Below are positions 54,685-61,659 of a DNA stretch of 64,000 bases, in pieces; the stretch's first letter is position 1, and every line of letters starts with the position of its first letter. Source of the DNA: Clostridia bacterium (GTDB taxonomy: Bacteria > Bacillota > Clostridia > Christensenellales > Aristaeellaceae); contig JAGBEX010000014.1 of assembly GCA_017936765.1 (NCBI GenBank), forward strand, positions 124,001 through 188,000, read 5' to 3'. Under the pieces are notes generated by a model. That model saw only the letters and a program-made list of their open reading frames with translations, made no database searches and was not told the DNA's origin. Made by a program: the position numbers and the translations under genes.

Positions 54685-57249
54685 TTACTGCCCCCTTTCC
54701 ACAGCGTAGCCGCGGGCGGGAACGGTGATGCCGTTCTCGGTGCAGGCGTCGCTGCTGTAGTTAACATAGACCTTGGTGCCGTCCGCATAGCCGGTCACGG
54801 TGAGGAAATCGTTCAGCTGCTCGTGGGACACGATGCGCTGCTGGTTGAGGCCAGCTGCATCCTGCTGATACTTGGTGATCAGCGCAGCGGCGTCCTCGGC
54901 CCAGGCGGCATAGTTGGAGCCGAACAGCGTGGAGTGGACGGTATCCTGCAGGATCTTGGCATCTTCAGCCATGAAGGTGAAGTTCAGACCGCTGCCGTAT
55001 TCCACGCACTTAAGGAATTCCTGCATGTAGTCGCCAGCCAGGTTGATGGCATCGCCGGTGTAGTCCTTCATGCCATGGAGTGCGATCTGGTAGAAAGGCA
55101 CAGACTGGTCGATGAGGGAATACTTGGTGCCGGTGAGATCCATATCGGTGATGATGTCGGCATAGGGTACGGCATAATCGTTACCCATCTTGATCATGAC
55201 CTTCTGGCCAGCATCGTGAGCTTCCTGCATGGTGGCGATGTTCATGGCCTTGACCTGCTCGCGGGTGGTGGTGTCCTTGGGGTTGTAATCGGCGCTGAGG
55301 AAGTTGCCGATGTCGCGGAAGGAAGCACCGTAGGCATTCACATCAGCAAGCGCCTTGATCATGTTGCTGGCATTAGCCTTGGCATAGTCAGGACGGACCA
55401 GGTAGTACTGATCAAGCCAATCGGCCTCCTGATAATGCACGATATCGTAAGGATAAAGGGCGATCTGCTCGCGGGTGGTGTAGCGGGCAGCATTGGTGAA
55501 GGCCAGGAAGCCGTCGAACACATTGCTGTCGTAGGCGAAGCAGTTCACACCGTCGAAATACAGCGGGATGCCGTTTTCGTTGGCGGTGGCGATGAGCTTC
55601 TGCATGGCGCTCTTGCCGCCTAGCTCGCGCAGGATATTCACGCGGGTGAACACCTGCTGGGTGATGCCGCCGTTGGCCCAGCCAGCGAAGCGGACATTCA
55701 GGTTCTTCACGCCCTTGTCGGCCATGTCGAGGATGATATCCTCAGCCTGCTGGAAGGAGGTGGTGGCGACCACGGAATCGATGGGAAGGCCGAACTTCAC
55801 GACCGTCTTATCGATGGCGCCCACCAGCTCAACAGAGACAGGAACTTCTTCGGAAGCAGTAGCCTCAGCCAGAGCGGGAACGGTGGTGCGCAGGTAATCG
55901 CCATAGGCGTTGGCCATGTCCACATAGCTGCCGCTGTCGATGAAACGATAGCGCTGCACGATGGTATCGTCGGGGACTTCCTTTTCGAACATGAACACCA
56001 TCTGCGCAGTCTTGGCAGAAACGTTGTACAGGTCGTTATGCAGGACGTTGTACTTGGCGCACAGCCAGTTGTAGCTGTTGTAGCGCAGGCTGATATCGGC
56101 CTGCACGCCGCCATAGGAGGTGGGACCCTCCATCAAGCACAGGAAGGAGCCGCCGTTCTTGGACATACCAAACACGGGGAAGGTGTTGCGGGTTTCGCTG
56201 ACAACGGAGTCACGCAGGGAGGCGTAATCCCAGCCGTACATATTGGCGTAGTAGTTGTTCTGCTGGAGCTTGCCGTTGTTGAAGTTGATGATGGCACCTC
56301 CACCCTCGGGGATGAACATGAAGCCTTCGTCTTCAAGTCCGGCAGCACCGAACATGGGCAGGGGAGTCACATAGGTGATGGGGTAATCGGCCTTGTAGCG
56401 GATCTCGCTGTAAGGAACTTCCACCACAAAGTCGGCACCATCCAGGCGATAGATCAGAGCTACGTTGAACACAGCGCCGGAATTGTCCTTGGAGCCAGCA
56501 ACAAGCTGACGATCAAGCTCGAAATCTTCCTGAGTGTAGTTCGCCTCAGCGAAGTAGTCCTGAATCTTCTTCTTGTTGTTTTCGGAAGTATCGCTCTTGA
56601 TGATGTACAGCGCCTGCTCCGTTACAGAAGGATACATGGCGATGATCTCGTCCTTGTTCTTCTTGGAGTCAAGCTTTTCAGGCTCGTAGAGCGTGTAGTT
56701 GCTCTTGACCTTCTTCTGGGTAGACTTCTTCATCTGCTCGCAGAAGGCATCGAAGCGATCCTTGGTGATGGCGGTAGGAATGAGGTAAGTCTTCTCGATC
56801 TTACCGATGGCGTAGTCCACGCGGACGGAACCGTCATCCTGCTGGTTGATGGTGTAGTTGCCGCCTTCGATGGAGTACTTGTAGTTGTTCATGTCCACCA
56901 CGCCGGCAGAGGTGGCGTAGGTGAGAAGCACGGTAGCCTGCAGGTTCTCCTTGTTGGCAGAAACAGCAACGGGATCCTTGTCCGCATCGGCGGGATTGGA
57001 GAGCCATTCACGGCCGGTGGCCTTTTCCGTCACCTTGAAGTGCGTGGTGGAGGGATCCAGCTCGAAGAGCAGGTGATCGTTCTCCATGGTCACGGCTTTG
57101 GTGTCGCCCTCGTAGTTATGGATGGTGGGGTTAAGGGTGTGAACCTCTTCTTCGGTGTTGAAGAGGGGAATGATAACGAACACAGTCAGCACGGCGAGAA
57201 GCGCCAGCGTGATAACCCAGGGAAGCAAGCGCAAAATGAACTTTTTCAT
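54685..57249 (-). CDS. Membrane-anchored DUF5696-like protein
   Basis: 854 residues. One N-terminal membrane helix (about 8-31) leaves a large extracellular part. Its first half is beta-rich (NDHLLFELDPSTTHFKVTEK, a galactose-mutarotase-like N-terminal pattern). The second half (about 480-800) looks like a TIM barrel with DMADKGVKNLNVRFAGWANGG and GIPLYFDGVNCFAYD. This is the architecture I associate with DUF5696 proteins, which often sit beside sugar importers and may be glycoside hydrolases; catalytic residues are not assigned. AAGGAGG precedes the ATG. Alternative: a binding or polysaccharide-handling protein without catalysis. Confidence 0.72.
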   Translation of the reverse strand: MKKFILRLLPWVITLALLAVLTVFVIIPLFNTEEEVHTLNPTIHNYEGDTKAVTMENDHLLFELDPSTTHFKVTEKATGREWLSNPADADKDPVAVSANKENLQATVLLTYATSAGVVDMNNYKYSIEGGNYTINQQDDGSVRVDYAIGKIEKTYLIPTAITKDRFDAFCEQMKKSTQKKVKSNYTLYEPEKLDSKKNKDEIIAMYPSVTEQALYIIKSDTSENNKKKIQDYFAEANYTQEDFELDRQLVAGSKDNSGAVFNVALIYRLDGADFVVEVPYSEIRYKADYPITYVTPLPMFGAAGLEDEGFMFIPEGGGAIINFNNGKLQQNNYYANMYGWDYASLRDSVVSETRNTFPVFGMSKNGGSFLCLMEGPTSYGGVQADISLRYNSYNWLCAKYNVLHNDLYNVSAKTAQMVFMFEKEVPDDTIVQRYRFIDSGSYVDMANAYGDYLRTTVPALAEATASEEVPVSVELVGAIDKTVVKFGLPIDSVVATTSFQQAEDIILDMADKGVKNLNVRFAGWANGGITQQVFTRVNILRELGGKSAMQKLIATANENGIPLYFDGVNCFAYDSNVFDGFLAFTNAARYTTREQIALYPYDIVHYQEADWLDQYYLVRPDYAKANASNMIKALADVNAYGASFRDIGNFLSADYNPKDTTTREQVKAMNIATMQEAHDAGQKVMIKMGNDYAVPYADIITDMDLTGTKYSLIDQSVPFYQIALHGMKDYTGDAINLAGDYMQEFLKCVEYGSGLNFTFMAEDAKILQDTVHSTLFGSNYAAWAEDAAALITKYQQDAAGLNQQRIVSHEQLNDFLTVTGYADGTKVYVNYSSDACTENGITVPARGYAVERGQ

Positions 57250-57263
57250 CTTTTACCCCCTCC

Positions 57264-57941
57264 TTAATACAAGCGGAAAGCGATCTCGCGGTACAGCGAA
57301 ATGAAATAAGTCGCCGCATCGCCCAGAAGGCTGAAGAATACAAGAAGCAGGAAGATGATGACCAGCGCTGCTACCACGGTGACGATGATGAAGATGAAGG
57401 TTTTACCGGGTGAATAATCGTGAACCTGCATCAGACCAACGAACACCAGAGCCAGGCACCAGGCGGTGGAGAAGCTCATCAGCACGGTGTAGAAGGCGGC
57501 TTCATCGGCAGCGATGATGTTGCTGACGAGCACCAGGGGAAGCTGGATCAGCGTATAAGGCACAAGGGCATAGCACATGGCCATATAAATGTCGCCGAAG
57601 CGGCCCTTACCATCAAACAGGGTGGTGAGACACCAGTTGCCAAGGCACAGGATCAGGAAGGGAATCAGCAGGGAGGCGGCCTGTTCAAAGATGTTGATGT
57701 ACTGCAGGGGAGCATTGATGAACTGGAAGTTGGTAAACAGCAGCTGCACAATGCGAGTGATCAGGAAAAGCGCCAGGAAGGTGGTGGCGGCGGCGATGCT
57801 GCCTCGCTTTTCATGCACCAGATCCCAGAAGCCGTCAAAGGGATGGAACAGCACATACTTGGCATACTTCACGGACTCAATGTAGCGATTCCACTTTTCC
57901 TTGCGGGCGCTGGACTTACTTAGAGACTTGGTTGCGCTCAT
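57264..57941 (-). CDS. Yip1-family membrane protein
   Basis: 225 residues. A basic cytoplasmic N terminus of about 40 residues leads to five hydrophobic helices. FHPFDGFWDLVHEKRGS and CLGNWCLTTLFDGKGRFGDIYMAMCYALVPY fit the YIP1 domain pattern. Bacterial members have no defined role. The ATG at 57941 overlaps the end of the NHL/TPR gene by 26 nt, so the two are tightly coupled; the DUF5696-like gene follows 14 nt later. Confidence 0.8.
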   Translation of the reverse strand: MSATKSLSKSSARKEKWNRYIESVKYAKYVLFHPFDGFWDLVHEKRGSIAAATTFLALFLITRIVQLLFTNFQFINAPLQYINIFEQAASLLIPFLILCLGNWCLTTLFDGKGRFGDIYMAMCYALVPYTLIQLPLVLVSNIIAADEAAFYTVLMSFSTAWCLALVFVGLMQVHDYSPGKTFIFIIVTVVAALVIIFLLLVFFSLLGDAATYFISLYREIAFRLY

Positions 57942-59445
57942 ATGCTTCCACCTCCATTCTCATCTTTTTAATCGAACGACGTACCAGCGGAATGATCATC
58001 ACAGCGACCAGCGCAACGACCATCCACAGGATGTTTTCTTCCACCCAAACCTTGCGGTAGAGACGGAAGGCACGGCCATAGTTCTCGCGGTCGTTGGCCA
58101 TCTCGAAGTACTCCATGGCCTCCGTGAACTTCTCCTGACGCATTAGGGCGCGGCCGATGCCGATGAAAGCCAGGTTGTAGTTGGCGTTCATCTTCAGCAC
58201 ATCTTCCCACTTTTCAGCGGAACCGTCGTAGTCACCCTTGAGGTAGGCGGCGCTGGCATCATAGATGAGGTTGCCGTATTCGGTGGGGGTGAACACGGTG
58301 ATGCTGCCCTCGTTCTGGTCAAGCACCAGCAGGTCGGTACCCATGTGATCGATGGCGATGGCGGAGTTGAAGGCGCCATCGCTGTTGCCTGTGGTGCCGA
58401 AAGCCCACAGCATGATGCCCTGGGAGTCGTAACCGAAGATACGGCCGCGGGTCTGGTCAACGGCAACATAGATGTCGTTTTCATCCAGCACGGTAATGTC
58501 CACCAGCTTGGAGGGACCCAGCGTCACGGAACCGTCGATCCAATACAGGTCGCCGACCGGGGGATAGCGGTCGTTCTTGATCAGGATATCATTGCCGATA
58601 CCGTTCAGGCGGCGAATGGGCTGCGCCACATCGTAGAGCAGGTCATACTCGCTGAAAGAGGTATTGGTGGCGTAGATGAAGGAGTCCTTGTCCATGTAGA
58701 TGTTGGTGTATTCGGTAGGAACGAAGGATTCCTGCTGGGCGCGCTGCTCCTTGGTGGAGAAGTACATCTTCCAGACATAGTCGAGGAAGTTGTAGCTAAC
58801 CTTGTTAGCACCCACAAAGCCGGTGAAGGAGCCATCAGCCTCGAACTTCACCAGACCTTTATTCACGTTGGTAGCCAGCACGAATACACGGCCAGACACG
58901 TCCACCACGATCTTGGCGGGCATGAAGCTCAGGCTCTGATCGAAGGTGGAGTCGGTGGGCTTGGTATATGCGTGAAGGAAGTTTAGCTCCTTGTCTACCA
59001 TAATCACGCGGCCATTGTAGGTATCAGCGATGTAGATGTTTTCGGCTTCGTCCACAAAAACATCGTAGGGCTGATTGAGGGTTGCAGGCTCGCAGCCCTG
59101 GATGGTATCGATGATCCGCACCAGGGAGAACTGGTTGTCCTCGCTGCGGGTCAGGTGAAGGATGCGATTGTTGTTGGTGTCGCATACATACACATCGCGG
59201 TTGCGAACAAACATACTCTGGGGCTTTTTCATCAGGGTATCCAGGCCCAGGTCGGCGCCGTAGATCACCTGATCCACACGATAGGCATCGGCAGATTCAC
59301 GGACATCTCCCCAATAATCGTAGTTGTATGTATACGTTGTGGGATAGCCGTCGTCCGCGGCCAGGGCGGTGTTGATGTTGATTGAAGCAAACATGATAAC
59401 GGTCATGATCAGCGCTAAGAGCCGGTGCATCACCTTCACGGTCAT
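57916..59445 (-). CDS. Exported NHL-repeat/TPR membrane protein
   Basis: 509 residues. A signal peptide (HRLLALIMTVIMFASININT, cleavage near ALA-ADDG) is followed by about five NHL-type beta-propeller blades (PQSMFVRNRDVYVCDTNNNR, QPYDVFVDEAENIYIADTYN). A TPR-like helical pair (about 415-475, GDYDGSAEKWEDVLKMN) and one membrane helix near the C terminus with a basic cytoplasmic tail close it. So the propeller should face outside. The start is chosen at the ATG 59445, though SD spacing also allows the GTG at 59439. Function unknown; a scaffold or sensor for the transporters is plausible. Confidence 0.78.
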   Translation of the reverse strand: MTVKVMHRLLALIMTVIMFASININTALAADDGYPTTYTYNYDYWGDVRESADAYRVDQVIYGADLGLDTLMKKPQSMFVRNRDVYVCDTNNNRILHLTRSEDNQFSLVRIIDTIQGCEPATLNQPYDVFVDEAENIYIADTYNGRVIMVDKELNFLHAYTKPTDSTFDQSLSFMPAKIVVDVSGRVFVLATNVNKGLVKFEADGSFTGFVGANKVSYNFLDYVWKMYFSTKEQRAQQESFVPTEYTNIYMDKDSFIYATNTSFSEYDLLYDVAQPIRRLNGIGNDILIKNDRYPPVGDLYWIDGSVTLGPSKLVDITVLDENDIYVAVDQTRGRIFGYDSQGIMLWAFGTTGNSDGAFNSAIAIDHMGTDLLVLDQNEGSITVFTPTEYGNLIYDASAAYLKGDYDGSAEKWEDVLKMNANYNLAFIGIGRALMRQEKFTEAMEYFEMANDRENYGRAFRLYRKVWVEENILWMVVALVAVMIIPLVRRSIKKMRMEVEAYERNQVSK

Positions 59446-59498
59446 TCCCCTCCTGTTCTGAATGATGTAGGATAGCCAATCTTGGTTCGCCGTGGAAA

Positions 59499-60707
59499 TT
59501 AGTCCTTGATACCGGAGCTTGCCATGGTTTCCAGGATTTGGCTCTGGCTCAGAATGAAAATGAAGATGGGAACAGCCATGACCACAACGGTAACGGCTGC
59601 GGCCTGACCGGTACGGGCGATACCGCCAGCCTGGATCTGCTGCAGGGCGTAGACCAGGGTCTTTTTCGCCTCGGAGAAGATCACGGTTGCGGCGCTGTTG
59701 CCCCACAGGCTCTGCACGGAGAAGATGATCACCGTAAGCCAGGCGGGCTTCACGTTGGGCATCACGATGCTCCAGAAGATGCGGAACTCGCCGGCGCCGT
59801 CGATGTGAGCGGCTTCGATCAGGGCGGTGGGCAGACCTTCCATGAACTGCTTCATCATGAACAGACCGATGGGAGCAGCGAAGGCGGGCAGCAGCAGCGC
59901 CCAGTAGGTGTCGATCATGCCCAGCTTGGACATAATCACGTAGTTCGGAATGCCGGTCACGTAGCCGGAGAACATCAGGCAGGTGGTGACCACATTGAAG
60001 AAGAGCTTGCCGCCGGGGAAATCATACTTGGCCAGAACGAAGGCTGCCATGGAGGCAATGATCAGGTGGCCAAAGGTACCAAAGGCGGTGATGAACACCG
60101 TGTTGGTAATGTAGCGGCTGAAGGGAACCCAGCTCTGACCCATGGTGACGATCAGGTCAGAGAAGTTGTCCAGCGTGGGGTGCTGGGGAAAGACCGTGGG
60201 CGGGAAGCGGAACAGCTCGTCCAGGGGCTTCAGGGCGGAGCCGATGGCGAAGACCAGGGGGAAGGCCATCAGGCAGGCCACGGCAGCCAGCATCAGGTAG
60301 ATGCCAATATCGCCGCCGATGGAGCGGTTGGGATGACGGCGCTTGATGAGATGCTTCTTGGGCTTCACAATGCGTTCGCCGCGCAGTTCGGCCAGGCGAT
60401 GCAGTTCATCGGCGCGGCTGCGGACGACGGGCTTGTTGTCCCACAGCTTATCCATGTTGTGATACACTTTCAGGCCGTTGGTCAGCATGAAGACATACTC
60501 GTTGCCGTCCTTCATCTTCACCGTGATGGTGGAGGACATGCCGCCGTTACGGACGTTTTTGAGGACTTCCATTTCGGCGTAGGGGAGTTCAAGGGGAAGC
60601 TTTTTGCTGTTGAAGCGAGCCTGCTGCTGCTCAGAAATCAGCTCGCCGCGGTACTTCTTGCCTTTGTAGATGAGGGTACCGCTGGATTTGATCATCACTT
60701 CACTCAT
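59499..60707 (-). CDS. ABC permease (MalG-like) with fused N-terminal cytoplasmic domain, system 1
   Basis: 402 residues, about 120 more than usual. The first 85 residues form a soluble beta-rich domain (TLIYKGKKYRGELISEQQQA, TITVKMKDGNEYVFMLTNG) ending in a helix, resembling a PH/GRAM-like fold, then an Arg/Lys-rich linker. The six-helix MalG-type core starts near 130, with the EAA loop ALIEAAHIDGAGEFRIFWSIVMPN. Such an extension is not part of known MalG. It overlaps or adjoins the partner permease (1-nt gap). Confidence 0.9.
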   Translation of the reverse strand: MSEVMIKSSGTLIYKGKKYRGELISEQQQARFNSKKLPLELPYAEMEVLKNVRNGGMSSTITVKMKDGNEYVFMLTNGLKVYHNMDKLWDNKPVVRSRADELHRLAELRGERIVKPKKHLIKRRHPNRSIGGDIGIYLMLAAVACLMAFPLVFAIGSALKPLDELFRFPPTVFPQHPTLDNFSDLIVTMGQSWVPFSRYITNTVFITAFGTFGHLIIASMAAFVLAKYDFPGGKLFFNVVTTCLMFSGYVTGIPNYVIMSKLGMIDTYWALLLPAFAAPIGLFMMKQFMEGLPTALIEAAHIDGAGEFRIFWSIVMPNVKPAWLTVIIFSVQSLWGNSAATVIFSEAKKTLVYALQQIQAGGIARTGQAAAVTVVVMAVPIFIFILSQSQILETMASSGIKD

Positions 60708-60708
60708 A

Positions 60709-61659
60709 TCAGGTACCCACCTTTTCCAGTGCGGCAGAAATTGCCTTCTTGCACAGAATCATGACCAGGAACAGCAGCGTTGCGATAGCGGAGGCATAGC
60801 CCATTTCGAAACGGCTGAAGCCATAGTCGAACAAGTGTGTCACAACGGTGCGGGCGGCGTAGTCCGTGGAGGGGTAGCCAGCCAGGGCGCGCGGCACATC
60901 GCACACGTTGAAGGCGGAGGTGATGGACATAACCGCGCCGAAGAGCAGCATGGGCTTCATGCTGGGCAGGGTGATGTGATACAGCTCCTGCCAGCGGTTG
61001 CGGACGCCATCCACATAGCCTGCTTCGTACATGCTCTTGTCGATGCCCTGGAAACCAGCCACAAAGGACAGGAAGCCGGTACCCATGCTCATCCACAGGA
61101 TAACGAAGATCAACACGGGCATGATGTAGTGGGGATCGGTGAGCCACAGCAGGGGAGCATCGATGAAGCCCAGGTTCAGCAGGAAGGAGTTCAGGTAGCC
61201 GTAGGCGTCGCCGCGGAAGATGATGGAGAAGATCTGGTATGCGTTACCAGCAATACTGGGCGCATAGAAGATCACCACGGCCACGGCGCGCAGCCACTTG
61301 GGCAGCTCGTTGATGAACCAGGCAAAGAGGAACGAGAGGATGTAGCCCACAGGGCCGGTGATCACAGCAATAACGAAGGTATTCTTAACGGAGGTAAGGA
61401 AGACCTCGTCCTGGAGGATCAGGTTGATGTAGTTCTGGAAGCCCACAAAGCGGGCAGGCTCCAGAATGTTGTAGTAGGTGAAGCCATACACGATGGAGGT
61501 GCAGATGGGAAGAATGAAGAAGGTGAAGAACAGGATGGCGTAGGGCGCCAGGAAAAGGTAGCACACCTTCATCCGCTTTGCCTTGGAAAAGCCGTAACGG
61601 AGCTGATTGGACTTCATGCTGAGGTAACGGCTGGCGAAACTGGCTTGCGTATTACTCAT
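60709..61659 (-). CDS. Carbohydrate ABC transporter permease (MalF-like), system 1
   Basis: 316 residues, six helices. The EAA loop reads SMYEAGYVDGVRNRWQELYHITLPSMKP. PYAILFFTFFILPICTSIVYGF is the first helix region after a basic N terminus. It overlaps the binding-protein gene by 4 nt and is followed directly by its MalG-like partner. Together with the binding protein upstream it forms a CUT1-type importer that must borrow an ATPase from elsewhere. Confidence 0.92.
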   Translation of the reverse strand: MSNTQASFASRYLSMKSNQLRYGFSKAKRMKVCYLFLAPYAILFFTFFILPICTSIVYGFTYYNILEPARFVGFQNYINLILQDEVFLTSVKNTFVIAVITGPVGYILSFLFAWFINELPKWLRAVAVVIFYAPSIAGNAYQIFSIIFRGDAYGYLNSFLLNLGFIDAPLLWLTDPHYIMPVLIFVILWMSMGTGFLSFVAGFQGIDKSMYEAGYVDGVRNRWQELYHITLPSMKPMLLFGAVMSITSAFNVCDVPRALAGYPSTDYAARTVVTHLFDYGFSRFEMGYASAIATLLFLVMILCKKAISAALEKVGT

